Source of the DNA: UBA8337 sp963932545
GTDB taxonomy: Bacteria; Pseudomonadota; Alphaproteobacteria; RS24
Reading direction: 5' to 3'
NCBI GenBank assembly: GCA_963932545.1
Contig: CAWVRH010000005.1
Location: 49,128 to 113,127 of the forward strand
Length of the DNA: 64,000 bases
Shown: positions 17,420-27,277 of the stretch, one piece after another
How positions within the stretch are numbered: position 1 is the first letter of the stretch
Layout of the letters: each line of letters begins with the position of its first letter
The notes under the pieces: model-generated
Database searches by the model: none
Told to the model about the DNA's origin: nothing
The model's input: only the letters and a program-made list of their open reading frames with translations
Made by a program: the position numbers and the translations under genes

Positions 17420-18622
17420 TTAGGACATCGAATCCGAAATATCGAACAAACGACGATGCTCTTCCATCGCAAAACGGTCGGTCATGCCAGCTAGGTAGTC
17501 GCAAATAATTCGTGCCTTATGCGTTTCATCGCCACTCATAGCAGAAAGGCGCCAGTCTTCGGGCAGCAGCTCCGGCTCGGCAAATTGCAAATCAAACAAA
17601 TCACGCATCACCCGACGCGCCTTGCTCGTCGAGCCGTTAACTGTGTGATGACGATAAACCCGCTCATATAGAAACGATTTTATCGTTCTGTGTTTCTTAT
17701 CCATCTCTGGCGAAAACTCGGCCAAGGCACCGCCTAAATTGCGCACATCGTCGGCGCTCTCAATGTGATGCTCGGCCAAACGATGGCGAACTACGCCCAC
17801 CAAATCGCCAATCATTAGCGAAATCATCTCCCGCACCAATTCATGGCGAATGAGTTGCTCATCAATTTTGCCATGCTCAGCATCAATAGCGCGCAAGATA
17901 TCCCCCGTCATCGGCAGCTCGCGCAAATCATCCAACGTAATAAGATTGGCGCGCAAAGCATCGTCGATATCGTGATTATTATAGGCAATATCGTCTGACA
18001 AGGCCGCGATTTGCGCTTCCGCCGACGGCCATGTGTGCAAATCCAGGTCTTGTTGTTTTGCATGCTGCTGAATGGCGAATGGCAAATCGGTCAGCTTTTG
18101 CTCGCCCACCAAAAGCGGGCCGTTGTGTTTCACCAAGCCTTCGAGCGCTTCCCAAGTCAGGTTCAAGCCATCGAATGGGATATAGCGCTTCTCTAGTTGC
18201 GTGACGATGCGCAAAGTTTGGGCATTATGGTCAAACCCACCAAAGGGCTGCATGGCGGCATTAAGCGCGTCTTCGCCAGCGTGGCCAAAAGCCGTGTGAC
18301 CGAGGTCATGCGCCAAGGCCAACGTTTCCGTCAGCTCCTCATCCAAGCCCAATTCGCGAGCGATAGAGCGGCCAATTTGCGCCACCTCGAGGGAGTGCGT
18401 GAGGCGTGTGCGATAGTAGTCACCGACATGAGCCAGAAAAACTTGCGTCTTATGCTTCAGCCGACGAAAGGCACCGCAGTGTAAAACGCGGTCGCGGTCG
18501 CGCTGATAAGGCGTGCGCGTTAAGCTTTCGCTTTCTGGATGCAGGCGGCCTCGCGAGCCCCCGTTTTCCAATCCAGCGATCGGTTGGCAGGCATAGGGCG
18601 CGTGATAGATTTCATGTGTCAT
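17420..18622 (-). CDS. dgt: dGTP triphosphohydrolase-like HD-domain protein
   Basis: 400 residues. The HD metal-binding motif is intact: RLTHSLEVAQ supplies the first His, LAHDLGHTAFGHAGEDALN the central His-Asp pair, and SDDIAYNNHDIDDAL the downstream Asp. The family hydrolyses dGTP or other dNTPs to the nucleoside and triphosphate, lowering dNTP pools. The length and the RTPYQRDRDRVLHC N-terminus match the bacterial type 2 subgroup. AGGGAAGC precedes the ATG. It heads the minus-strand run dgt-argS-SPOR-nagZ. Confidence 0.93.
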   Translation of the reverse strand: MTHEIYHAPYACQPIAGLENGGSRGRLHPESESLTRTPYQRDRDRVLHCGAFRRLKHKTQVFLAHVGDYYRTRLTHSLEVAQIGRSIARELGLDEELTETLALAHDLGHTAFGHAGEDALNAAMQPFGGFDHNAQTLRIVTQLEKRYIPFDGLNLTWEALEGLVKHNGPLLVGEQKLTDLPFAIQQHAKQQDLDLHTWPSAEAQIAALSDDIAYNNHDIDDALRANLITLDDLRELPMTGDILRAIDAEHGKIDEQLIRHELVREMISLMIGDLVGVVRHRLAEHHIESADDVRNLGGALAEFSPEMDKKHRTIKSFLYERVYRHHTVNGSTSKARRVMRDLFDLQFAEPELLPEDWRLSAMSGDETHKARIICDYLAGMTDRFAMEEHRRLFDISDSMS

Positions 18623-18664
18623 GCTTCCCTTTTACGAGGCTTTCCGCCTAATGAGAAGCCCCGA

Positions 18665-19186
18665 TTAAGCAGGCCCCGTCAGGAAGTTAAAAATTTGTTT
18701 CTCGATTACCCCAAGCGAGACACAAGGCCCCGTGTGCGTAATCAGCTGCCCCGCGTAATTGTCCATCACATCCAGCCGATACTGACCCGTAACACTAATC
18801 AGGACTTGTGACGTCGCGTCAAACCCACGGCTGAGATGAACTCGCACCTTAGCGTATTTTTTCAACTTGGGCGGCGTAATGGCGGTGTTGATGTTAAAAC
18901 GCCCACAGTCAACTCGCGTGTCGTCATGGGGCAAAGCGAGGCGCCCTTGTATCAAACCGAGGGCCTCATCAATATCGGTGATTTCCAATTCATGCGCATC
19001 GAACCAGCCAATCGTGCGCGACCAAACGATGGGATAAGCAACCTTCAAAATACGAGCTGACGGCGGAGCCAACCTTGCGTCTGGCGGAATAATTTCGACA
19101 CTGGCACAGCTTGCCACCAACAGAGCCGACAAAAGCCCTGCCCCAATCGCTTTGAATAAACGGTTTTTATTTTTATTGTGTTTCAT
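18665..19186 (-). CDS. Putative outer-membrane lipoprotein of unknown function
   Basis: 173 residues from the ATG at 19186, which has an AAGGTGG ribosome-binding site; a longer reading would add 10 residues with no such site. A Lys/Asn-rich start and hydrophobic segment lead to a lipobox (LLVASC), so the mature protein is probably lipid-anchored at about residue 28. The remainder is a small alpha/beta-looking domain with two cysteines (VDCGRF and TGPCVSL) that could form a disulfide. I do not recognise the family. It stands alone between dgt and a GNAT gene. Confidence 0.6.
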   Translation of the reverse strand: MKHNKNKNRLFKAIGAGLLSALLVASCASVEIIPPDARLAPPSARILKVAYPIVWSRTIGWFDAHELEITDIDEALGLIQGRLALPHDDTRVDCGRFNINTAITPPKLKKYAKVRVHLSRGFDATSQVLISVTGQYRLDVMDNYAGQLITHTGPCVSLGVIEKQIFNFLTGPA

Positions 19187-19274
19187 ATCCCACCTTATTT
19201 TTAACCAAGGTGGCACGCGCGCCCCTCAAGACAAAGCAGTCTATTTTCAATAAGTTAACTTAAGGGCAACAACC

Positions 19275-19760
19275 TCAAAACTCTTGCCGCAACATCACCA
19301 TGTCGCGTAGCAAATGGCCATTGTCTATTATGGGAATGGGGTAGCGGCTGAAGAAACCTTTCAACACGCCGTCGCGCTTGAAACCCAGTTTTTCATAGAG
19401 ACGAATTTGCGCGTTGCCCATAACCCCCGGCGTTTCGCCCGTACCAATCTCAACGGCTTTGACGCCACGCATTTTGGCCAACTCGACCACATGGGTAATC
19501 AGCGCGCTGGCCATACCCTGCCTGCGCATGATGGTGCGCGTGGCGACATTCTTGATTTCAAATCCATCGGCAATCGGCACGATGACGCACATTGCATAGG
19601 GGTGACTGGGATGGCCAACGCGAAAAATCTCCGCCTCCGCTTGGGTGGGCGGCAGGTAATCCAGCACCGCCTCTAGCCATGGATCGGCATCGAGCAGCAA
19701 GTCCCAATGAGCGCGGGTTAGCTCGGCTTCATGCTCTATTTCATGTTTAATCACGTCCAT
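19275..19760 (-). CDS. GNAT-family N-acetyltransferase
   Basis: 161 residues with the GNAT core: an IKNVATRTIMRRQGMASALI segment (motif A, the RRQGMA part binding acetyl-CoA pyrophosphate) and the YEKLGFKRDGVLKGFF motif B at the C-terminus. The substrate cannot be predicted. It is divergently oriented to the Fe-S insertion gene 50 bp away, so the two share an intergenic control region. Confidence 0.8.
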   Translation of the reverse strand: MDVIKHEIEHEAELTRAHWDLLLDADPWLEAVLDYLPPTQAEAEIFRVGHPSHPYAMCVIVPIADGFEIKNVATRTIMRRQGMASALITHVVELAKMRGVKAVEIGTGETPGVMGNAQIRLYEKLGFKRDGVLKGFFSRYPIPIIDNGHLLRDMVMLRQEF

Positions 19761-19809
19761 TAGCGCACAATACCTTGAATCGTTATGAAATCCGCCCTAC
19801 TTAATAGAT

Positions 19810-20142
19810 ATGGAACAAAACCAATTCGGTATCTCCGAGAGTGCTGCGGTACAAATCGGAAAAATCCTCGCCACCGAGACAGATGGCGCGTGTTTGCGCG
19901 TAGCCGTTCAAGGCGGCGGCTGCTCTGGCTTTTCTTATGTATTCTCCATCGATGCCAAACAGACGGCGGAAGACCTTGTGGTCTCGCGCGATGGCGTCAC
20001 CGTTTTGGTCGATGATATGTCGCTGCAATATATGCAAGGCAGCGAGATCGATTGGGTCGACGACCTCATCGGCGCCAGCTTTCAAATTAAAAACCCAAAT
20101 GCCACCGCCAGTTGCGGGTGCGGCACGAGCTTCGACGTCTAA
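19810..20142 (+). CDS. erpA: Iron-sulfur cluster insertion protein (ErpA/HesB family)
   Basis: 110 residues with the three A-type carrier cysteines in the right places: GGGCSGFSY, and the CGCGTSF pair at the C-terminus. A-type carriers pass Fe-S clusters from the scaffold to apoproteins. ErpA is favoured over IscA or SufA because the gene is not in an isc or suf operon and sits between dgt and xthA, as in other alphaproteobacteria. Its stop overlaps the xthA start by one base (TAATG). Confidence 0.88.
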   Translation: MEQNQFGISESAAVQIGKILATETDGACLRVAVQGGGCSGFSYVFSIDAKQTAEDLVVSRDGVTVLVDDMSLQYMQGSEIDWVDDLIGASFQIKNPNATASCGCGTSFDV

Positions 20143-20936
20143 TGAAAATTGCTAGCTGGAATGTGAACTCAATTAAAGCGCGCCTGCCAAATGTGCTGCG
20201 CTGGCTGAGCGAAGAACAACCCGACATCGTAGGCTTGCAAGAATTAAAATGTATCGATGAAGCCTTCCCGCGCGCCGAAATTGAAGCGCTTGGCTATAAC
20301 GTCGAAACGCATGGACAAAAAACCTATAATGGCGTCGCCCTGCTTTCCAAACACCCGCTCGAAGATGTGTCTCGCGGCCTGCCCGATTTTGAAGACGAAC
20401 AATCGCGCTATATCGAAGCCGTCGTCTCGACCGACAAGGGAGCTTTGCGCGTAGCTTCGCTGTATTTGCCAAATGGCAATCCGGTGGGCGACGATGGCTT
20501 GCACGAAAAATACGTCTATAAATTAAACTGGATGAAGGCATTGCAAGAGCATGCCAAAACGCTGCTTTCCTATGAAGAAGCTTTCATTCTATCGGGCGAT
20601 TACAATGTCATTCAGCAACCCGAAGATTGCTACAATCCCGGAGGCTGGGAAGGCGACGCGCTATACCGCCCCGAAACCCATGCCGCATTTCGCGCCATTG
20701 TAAACCTAGGGCTCACCGAAGCGGTGGCCTCGCTGGCCCAAACGGGCGATGATACTTATACGTTTTGGGATTATCAGGCCGGCGCTTGGCCAAAGAACAA
20801 TGGCATACGCATTGATCACCATCTGATGTCGCCACTAGCCGCAGACCTGCTGGCCAGCTTTGACATTCATAGCCATACCCGCGACTGGGAAAAACCCTCC
20901 GACCACGTGCCCGTGGTGATTGAAGTGGACGCTTAG
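20142..20936 (+). CDS. xth: Exodeoxyribonuclease III
   Basis: 264 residues. The AP endonuclease/exonuclease III fold is shown by KIASWNVNSIKARLP at the start, LQELK with the metal-binding Glu, GDYNVI with the catalytic Asp and Asn, and SDHVPVV at the C-terminus with the catalytic Asp-His. It repairs abasic sites and removes 3' blocking groups. The ATG overlaps the erpA stop, so expression is likely coupled. Confidence 0.94.
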   Translation: MKIASWNVNSIKARLPNVLRWLSEEQPDIVGLQELKCIDEAFPRAEIEALGYNVETHGQKTYNGVALLSKHPLEDVSRGLPDFEDEQSRYIEAVVSTDKGALRVASLYLPNGNPVGDDGLHEKYVYKLNWMKALQEHAKTLLSYEEAFILSGDYNVIQQPEDCYNPGGWEGDALYRPETHAAFRAIVNLGLTEAVASLAQTGDDTYTFWDYQAGAWPKNNGIRIDHHLMSPLAADLLASFDIHSHTRDWEKPSDHVPVVIEVDA

Positions 20937-20998
20937 GCGTTTATTTTGCTCGCGAGCTTTTTCTCACGGGCCCCCTAAAATCATCTACACTGCCGTTC

Positions 20999-21745
20999 AT
21001 GGAAACATTTCTACTCTTTTTGGCTGGCTTGATTGGCGGCACCATGAACGCGCTTGCGGGCGGCGGTAGCGGCATTACGTTTGCCGCCTTGGTATTCACC
21101 GGCATGCCGCCCATCATTGCCAATGCGACCAATACATTCGCTGCGACTTTCGGATATATCACCGGCGTGCTGGGCTATCGGCAACATATGAGCGGCATGG
21201 GCAAAGACCTGATATGGCAGGTCCCCTTGGTGTTTATTGGCGGGCTTTTTGGCGGCTATGCTTTGCTGCAAACCGACGCGCAAGTGTTTGCGGCGGCTGT
21301 GCCTTGGCTGCTTTTATTCGCCACCGTATTGTTTATGGCTGGGCCGCAATTAGAGCGGGTTGCCGCGCGCTTTGGCGGTCGGCGGGTAAAAATAGCTGGC
21401 GCTTTGGCGATATTTCTCACCTGTGTTTATGGCGGATATTTCCAAGGTGGATTTGGCATTCTTATGCTGGCCGCCTTATCGCTGTCCGGCTACACGGCCG
21501 TGCGCGCCATGAATGGATTGAAGCTGGTGTTCGCCACGATATCCTCTATCGCCGCGCTTTTGCTTTTCGCTTTCGAAGGAAAAATTGATTATGTCGGCGG
21601 CTTGGCCGTTATGGCTGGCATTGGCATCGGCAGCTATGGCGCCGCGCGATTGACCAACTATATCTCCGACGCCAACGTCAAACGCGCCAGCCTTGCCGTC
21701 TGCCTTATTGTCACGGCCTACGCGTTTTACGTGGCTTACGCTTAA
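20999..21745 (+). CDS. TauE/SafE-family permease
   Basis: 248 residues, almost all hydrophobic, with about eight predicted helices. The family features GGTMNALAGGGSGITF near the start and YGGYFQGGFGILML in the second half are present, forming the two-fold repeat of TSUP transporters. Members export or import sulfite, sulfoacetate and other organosulfur anions, but the substrate here is not known. It converges with valS; the stops are 2 bp apart. Confidence 0.88.
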   Translation: METFLLFLAGLIGGTMNALAGGGSGITFAALVFTGMPPIIANATNTFAATFGYITGVLGYRQHMSGMGKDLIWQVPLVFIGGLFGGYALLQTDAQVFAAAVPWLLLFATVLFMAGPQLERVAARFGGRRVKIAGALAIFLTCVYGGYFQGGFGILMLAALSLSGYTAVRAMNGLKLVFATISSIAALLLFAFEGKIDYVGGLAVMAGIGIGSYGAARLTNYISDANVKRASLAVCLIVTAYAFYVAYA

Positions 21746-21747
21746 CG

Positions 21748-24441
21748 CTACCCAAGCCGTTTCAGCGCTTCGCCCAACTTCTCGCGCCGCGCTTCTTCTT
21801 CTGCCAGACGCGCTTTATTCTCGTCGATAACTGCCGCCGGCGCTTTGTCCAAAAAGCCTTGATTGTTTAGCTTGCCAGAGATTTTTTTAATCTCAATTTC
21901 CACTTTGCCAATATCTTTTTGCAGACGCGCCCGCTCGACATCCACATCAATCACATCGGTTAATGGCAAAGCCAGAACGGCCTCCCCTAGCACAGCTTGC
22001 ACCGCACCTTCGGGCACCGCTTCAGCCAGCGTGATGCTTTCCAACCGCGCCAGACGTTGCAGCACAGCTCCCGTCTCATTCAGTCGATTTTGGGTCTCCG
22101 CATTGGCGCCAATGACCACCAGCGGCAAACGCGCACCAGCCGGCACACTCATCTCGGAACGCACTGAGCGGATTTCGGTAATCGCGTCAATCATCCACGT
22201 CACCTCGACATCGGCTTTTGCGTTCACCAAAGTTTCGGGCAAGCTCGGCCAGACGTCTAACATGAGGTGATTATCGCGCGCGCCGGTTTTGGCCCATAGC
22301 TCTTCCGTCACAAAAGGCATGAACGGATGCAGCAGGCGCAGCGCATTTTCCAACGCCCATTTGGTGGCCGCTTGCACTTGCGCTTTTTGGCTTTGCGCCT
22401 CGGCGCTCGTGTCGTCGTTTTGCAGGGCTGGCTTGGCCAGCTCGACATACCAATCGCAAAAACTATTCCAGATAAATTGATACACACCATTGGCCGCATC
22501 GTTAAAGCGATAGGCCTCTAGGGCTTGCGTCACATTGGTTTGCGTGCGCACCACTTCGCCGACCAGCCACTGGGTCAGCGGCAGGCTGGCTGTGGCGGGG
22601 TCAAATTCTTCCGCCTCAAAGCAGCCGTTCATATCGCAAAAGCGGGCGGCGTTCCAAAGTTTGGTGGCGAAATTGCGATAGCCTTCCACGCGGCTCTCGG
22701 ACAATTTAATGTCGCGCCCCATGGCCGCCATGGCCGATAAGGTAAAGCGCAAAGCATCGGCGCCATAGCAATCGATAAGCTCCAGCGGGTCGACGACATT
22801 GCCTTTGGACTTAGACATTTTAGCGCCTTTTTCATCGCGCACCAAGGCATGAACATAGACCGTATGAAACGGCACTTCGCCATCCATGAAATGCAGGCCG
22901 CTCATCATCATGCGCGCCACCCAGAAAAAGATAATGTCAAAACCCGTCACCAGCACATCGGTTTTATAATGACGGTCTAACTCGGTCGTTTTATCCGGCC
23001 AACCCAAAGTCGAGAACGGCCATAGCGCCGACGAGAACCACGTGTCCAACACATCTTCATCGCGCGTCAGGGCCACGCCCTCGCCCGCTTGAGCTTGCGC
23101 TGCGGCTTCATCTTCGCCGACGAAAACATTGCCGTCTGCGTCATACCAAGCCGGAATTTGATGGCCCCACCAAAGCTGGCGCGAGATGCACCACGGCTGA
23201 ATGTTGCGCATCCATTCGAAATAGGTTTTGTCCCAATTCGGCGGCACAAATTTCGTGGCACCTGAGGTCACGGCCTCAATCGCTGGCTTCGCCATAGTCT
23301 TGGCATCGACATACCATTGGTCGGTCAACCACGGCTCAATAACCTGATTGGAGCGGTCGCCATAAGGCACCATATGGGTGTCGGGCTCAATTTTATCGAC
23401 CAGTCCCATGGCCTCAAATGTCTCCACGACTTTCTTGCGGGCGTCATAACGCTCAAGCCCATGCCACTTTTGTTTGGCTGGCATGTCGTCAAAAACGTCG
23501 TCGGATAAATCCACGCAAGCCTTTTGGTCGAGCATGTTTATGGCCGCCAAGCCACAGCGCTTGCCCACTTCAAAGTCATTAAAATCATGGGCTGGCGTAA
23601 TTTTCACCGCGCCCGAACCTTTTTCAGGATCGGCATATTCATCGGCGACAATCGGGATGCGACGGCCGACGATGGGCAGCACGACAAATTTACCAATCAA
23701 AGATTGGTAGCGCTCATCGTCTGGATGCACGGCCACGCCGGTATCGCCCAGCATGGTTTCTGGCCGCGTGGTCGCAACCGTAATATGGCCCGATCCATCT
23801 TCTAGCGGATAGTTAAAATGCCATAGATGGCTATTGGTCTCGCGCGGTTCCACTTCCAAATCGGAGATGGCGGTCAACAGGCCTGGGTCCCAATTGACCA
23901 AACGTTTGTCTTTATAAATCAAACCCTGCTGGTGCAGCGTCACGAAAACTTTGACCACGGCTTTGGAAAGCCCCTCGTCCATGGTGAAGCGCTCACGGCT
24001 CCAATCGCAACTCGCGCCGAGGCGGCGTAATTGTTGCGTAATGGTCGAGCCACTTTCTTCTTTCCATTGCCAAACGCGTTCCAAAAACATCTCGCGTCCC
24101 ATGTCGCGGCGGCTTTCCTTGCCCTGTTCGGCCAACTGGCGCTCGACGACCATTTGCGTCGCGATGCCTGCGTGGTCGGTGCCCGGCTGCCATAAAACAT
24201 CGCGCCCTCGCATCCGCTCGAAGCGGCACAAAATATCTTGCAGCGTATTGTTGAGCGCGTGCCCCATATGCAGGCTGCCCGTCACATTGGGCGGCGGAAT
24301 GACGATGGTGTAAGGCTCTGCCTCGGGCACGCGTCCGGCTTTGAAACATCCACTGGCTTCCCAATCCTCATAGAGGCGGGTTTCCAACGAATTAGGATCG
24401 AAATTTTTATCGAGTTTCTGGACGGGCGCGGTATCGGACAT
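21748..24441 (-). CDS. valS: Valyl-tRNA synthetase
   Basis: 897 residues. The HIGH motif is GSLHMGHALNNTLQD, the KMSKS loop is GAKMSKSKGNVVDP, and the editing domain lies between them with the TTRPETMLGDT motif. A C-terminal coiled-coil arm (about 840-897) is typical of ValS. It attaches valine to tRNA-Val and edits mischarged threonine. It lies downstream of the PopZ-like gene on the same strand. Confidence 0.97.
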   Translation of the reverse strand: MSDTAPVQKLDKNFDPNSLETRLYEDWEASGCFKAGRVPEAEPYTIVIPPPNVTGSLHMGHALNNTLQDILCRFERMRGRDVLWQPGTDHAGIATQMVVERQLAEQGKESRRDMGREMFLERVWQWKEESGSTITQQLRRLGASCDWSRERFTMDEGLSKAVVKVFVTLHQQGLIYKDKRLVNWDPGLLTAISDLEVEPRETNSHLWHFNYPLEDGSGHITVATTRPETMLGDTGVAVHPDDERYQSLIGKFVVLPIVGRRIPIVADEYADPEKGSGAVKITPAHDFNDFEVGKRCGLAAINMLDQKACVDLSDDVFDDMPAKQKWHGLERYDARKKVVETFEAMGLVDKIEPDTHMVPYGDRSNQVIEPWLTDQWYVDAKTMAKPAIEAVTSGATKFVPPNWDKTYFEWMRNIQPWCISRQLWWGHQIPAWYDADGNVFVGEDEAAAQAQAGEGVALTRDEDVLDTWFSSALWPFSTLGWPDKTTELDRHYKTDVLVTGFDIIFFWVARMMMSGLHFMDGEVPFHTVYVHALVRDEKGAKMSKSKGNVVDPLELIDCYGADALRFTLSAMAAMGRDIKLSESRVEGYRNFATKLWNAARFCDMNGCFEAEEFDPATASLPLTQWLVGEVVRTQTNVTQALEAYRFNDAANGVYQFIWNSFCDWYVELAKPALQNDDTSAEAQSQKAQVQAATKWALENALRLLHPFMPFVTEELWAKTGARDNHLMLDVWPSLPETLVNAKADVEVTWMIDAITEIRSVRSEMSVPAGARLPLVVIGANAETQNRLNETGAVLQRLARLESITLAEAVPEGAVQAVLGEAVLALPLTDVIDVDVERARLQKDIGKVEIEIKKISGKLNNQGFLDKAPAAVIDENKARLAEEEARREKLGEALKRLG

Positions 24442-24558
24442 AAAGACTAAACTCTTCTCAAGTCACTTCAGGGAAAGCAGCAATATATCTGCTATTTGGA
24501 GTTACACCAAGCCGTCTCAAATCTCAAGGGTTGCCAGCTTCTTATATGGCGAAATGGG

Positions 24559-24885
24559 TTACGAATCCTGCAGGCTCTTGAGCATTAACTCACGCATTTC
24601 CTCGCGCAAGATGCGCTCCATCAGCGGCGGCAAAGACCGCTCCATCCATTGGTTCAACAGTGGGTCGAGACGCTCGAGTATCAGCAATTCCAGTAACGTA
24701 GGCGGTTGTTGTGTGCCGCCGCCCAAACGATGCAGGGCTGCCTCGATACGAGATTGAGCGCCGTCTGAAGCTAAATTCAAATCTTCGCCATCAGACATAA
24801 CCGCCTGTTCCGACTCGATTATTCGGCGGATGGCGAGAATGACTTCATCTTGTGAACTTATGTCGTTTTCGTCGTTTTTCTTCAT
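24559..24885 (-). CDS. popZ: PopZ/DUF2497-family polar organizing protein
   Basis: 108 residues. The N-terminus (DEVILAIRRIIESE) matches the conserved DUF2497 start, and the C-terminus (LDPLLNQWMERSLPPLMERILREEM) matches the oligomerisation helices of PopZ. A short, glycine-containing and acidic linker joins them. In Caulobacter PopZ forms a pole-localised hub that anchors ParB and recruits cell-cycle regulators. At about 108 residues this copy is much shorter than the Caulobacter protein, the proline-rich middle being reduced. The position beside valS is usual for the family. Confidence 0.8.
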   Translation of the reverse strand: MKKNDENDISSQDEVILAIRRIIESEQAVMSDGEDLNLASDGAQSRIEAALHRLGGGTQQPPTLLELLILERLDPLLNQWMERSLPPLMERILREEMRELMLKSLQDS

Positions 24886-24960
24886 TGTCGCTCGACCCCA
24901 ATTTCAGGAAACGCCAACAGCCCCAGACTTACATCGGGCGATACACAACAAACTTAAACT

Positions 24961-26319
24961 TTAACGCGACGCAACAACTTCCGCTGGCTTAATCCGCAAC
25001 CGTTTGGCGGTTAACCGACCCATGGTCGCCAGCAAATTATACGCCGCGACATATTGATTACGCTCGGCTTGCACCAGCGCCACATTGGCGTCTAGGCGCA
25101 ATTGTTCGGCATCTAAAACATCCAAATTGGTGCGCGTACCAAGGCGATTTTCTTGCCGCACACCTTCCAAAGCCAATTCCGACGCTTTGATTTGCTCTTG
25201 GGTAGCCCCAATCGTCGATTGGGTGGCCGAAACATTATGCCAAGCCACAACAACCTCTCGCTCCAACGTGTTCGAAGCGATATGGATATTGCTTTTCAGC
25301 GCATTATTGTAATCGCGAGCCCCAACAATAGCTGCAATTGAGCGCCCCCCACGGAACAAAGGAACATTCAAACGCACCTGCACGCTGGCCGTATCCACAT
25401 CGACCTGCGCGGCACCATTCGGGTTTTCGTTGCGCACATAGCTACCAGTCAAATTGATTGTCGGCAGAGCGCTGCCAATCGTGGAGAGGCTCGTAAACCG
25501 ACCCGATGTCGCCATCTCCTGAGCTGCTTTCAGGATTGGGCTCTCTTTGCGCGCAATGGCCAGCGCGCGATCGAGCGACCGAGGCAAACGTGGCAATTTG
25601 GTCGGCTTGACCAATTTACCGGCTTCCACGCCAACGATTTCACGATAGACCGCCCGCGCGGCATGAAACGAGCTTTGCGCGCCCAATCGCTGCGCCAAGG
25701 CCCCCGCGACCGCGGCCTTCGATTGGGCAACGTCCGTGCGCGTAACCACGCCAACGCTAAATCGGTCGTTCACCGCCGATAATTGCTTTTCCAAAACCGT
25801 GACGTTCTTTTCGCGCAAATCCAAAACAGACTGCGCTTGCAATACGTCTAAATAAGCGGCAACGGAAGCCAGTAATATCTGTTGCTCGGTTGCCAATAGG
25901 TTGGCTTCTTCGGAACGAATTTCGGCTCGTTTAGCACGAAACGCATTGAGGTTTTTGCCGCTCGAAAACAATTGCTGCGTAACTTGTAGACCATAGCTAT
26001 CGTTATCTACCAAATCGGTTTCATACGAAGGCCGTCCCATGGCGTTCACTGCCTGCCTGGAAAAATCGTTCTTGGCATCTGTGTCGCTACGGGTCTCGCT
26101 AACAAAGGCGGTCACCTGTGGCAACATATCCGCCATGGTGACGAATTGCGTCACATAAAGGGCTTCATAATTCGAGCGCGCGGCCGACAACGAAGGGTTG
26201 CGAGCCAGTGTTTGCGACAAAGCCCCGTTGAGCGTTTCCGCTTGCGCAGGAAAACTAAAACCTGTGAGGCAAACGGCAAGAGCCGCAACTGCTATGAGCG
26301 ATTGTTTTTTTGTTCTCAT
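24961..26319 (-). CDS. tolC: TolC-family outer-membrane efflux protein
   Basis: 452 residues from ATG 26319. The first ~28 residues are a signal peptide ending in AQA. The body has the two repeats of long coiled-coil helices and strands of the OEP family, with LNGALSQTLARNPSL at the start and the QENRLGTRTNLDVLDAEQ signature near residue 390. It forms a trimeric channel used by type I secretion and efflux pumps. No inner-membrane partner is next to it. It could serve the giant adhesin at 56.77 kb if that uses type I secretion, but this is inference. Confidence 0.92.
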   Translation of the reverse strand: MRTKKQSLIAVAALAVCLTGFSFPAQAETLNGALSQTLARNPSLSAARSNYEALYVTQFVTMADMLPQVTAFVSETRSDTDAKNDFSRQAVNAMGRPSYETDLVDNDSYGLQVTQQLFSSGKNLNAFRAKRAEIRSEEANLLATEQQILLASVAAYLDVLQAQSVLDLREKNVTVLEKQLSAVNDRFSVGVVTRTDVAQSKAAVAGALAQRLGAQSSFHAARAVYREIVGVEAGKLVKPTKLPRLPRSLDRALAIARKESPILKAAQEMATSGRFTSLSTIGSALPTINLTGSYVRNENPNGAAQVDVDTASVQVRLNVPLFRGGRSIAAIVGARDYNNALKSNIHIASNTLEREVVVAWHNVSATQSTIGATQEQIKASELALEGVRQENRLGTRTNLDVLDAEQLRLDANVALVQAERNQYVAAYNLLATMGRLTAKRLRIKPAEVVASR

Positions 26320-26371
26320 AATTCTATCCCGCCTGATTCTGAAAGAGGCCGCAAGCGCCCCCGCTCTAACT

Positions 26372-27055
26372 CTAAAACTCAAATACTGGTTCCGGGTCGA
26401 AACTGGTTAACCGCGGCGCCGATAAATCAAACGCAGCCCGAGCTGCAAAACTGTCACCTATACGTCGGTAAATATGTGCTTTGCTCGCGCCGTCAAGCCA
26501 TTGCACACAAACCAAACGTCCACCCTCGGCCAATTGAGCCAATAACGCCTCTGGCAACTCAGCAATACAGCCATTTATCAAAATAACATCAAAGGGCCCC
26601 TGCTTGGCCTGACCTTCGGTCAAGGCGCCGCTAACAGCCACCGCATTGTCGATGTTCAGCTCTTGCCAAATCGCGCTGGCTTTTTCACCCAAGGCTTCTT
26701 CGTCTTCCAAAGCAATGACCGTACTGGCAAGTCCGGCCAAAACAGAAGCCGAATACCCCGTGCCGCCAGCAATATCCAGCACCACATCCTCGGCTTGCAC
26801 ATCGGCCAATTCAGCCAATCGCGCGAAAGCGGTGGGAGTAAGTAAATTACGGCTAGTCTCGCCAACTAAGCATTCAATCTCGAGGTCGGCATAGGCCAAG
26901 TCGCGCAGGTCGGAGCTAACGAAGGCTTCGCGCGGCAAGCTGGCGAGGTGGAGGGTTAAGCGATAGTCGCGAACGCCACCTGGTTTAACCTGGCACTCCA
27001 CCATGTTGAAGCGGGCTTGGGCGCCAATATCATCGTTTAATTGCGTCGCAACCAT
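26372..27055 (-). CDS. Protein-L-isoaspartate O-methyltransferase-like protein
   Basis: 227 residues with the PCMT fold: ARFNMVECQVKPGGV at the N-terminus and motif I DIAGGTGYSASVLA around residue 95. The usual PCMT DGAxxxIP stretch has no close match. This tolC-linked group is widespread in Alphaproteobacteria and diverges from classical Pcm, so repair of isoaspartyl residues is plausible but uncertain. The classical pcm position, between surE and the LytM gene, is empty here. It precedes tolC on the same strand by 52 bp. Confidence 0.8.
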   Translation of the reverse strand: MVATQLNDDIGAQARFNMVECQVKPGGVRDYRLTLHLASLPREAFVSSDLRDLAYADLEIECLVGETSRNLLTPTAFARLAELADVQAEDVVLDIAGGTGYSASVLAGLASTVIALEDEEALGEKASAIWQELNIDNAVAVSGALTEGQAKQGPFDVILINGCIAELPEALLAQLAEGGRLVCVQWLDGASKAHIYRRIGDSFAARAAFDLSAPRLTSFDPEPVFEF

Positions 27056-27277
27056 GTCGCATCCTTAGCTGAAAAATATACGCTGAGTGTTGAGCCTCCT
27101 ATATACGGGGCGTCACAAGATTTGACAATCGGTTTGACTGGTTTGACTGGCAATTTTTTGTTTAATCTTGGGCGCCTGCCAGAGGCTGAATTTGGGAGCG
27201 CTTAAAAACCAGTTGCACTCGCGGCCAAGCCATTTATAAACAGCCTCGTTCACCTGCTGCATTTTGCAGTAACCACG
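27056..27277. other. Intergenic region between pcm-like gene and tRNA-Cys
   Basis: No convincing gene. It contains a tandem duplication of GGTTTGACT at 27131-27148 and an A/T-rich stretch. It must carry the promoter of the minus-strand pcm-like gene and probably that of the plus-strand tRNA-Cys. Confidence 0.5.
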
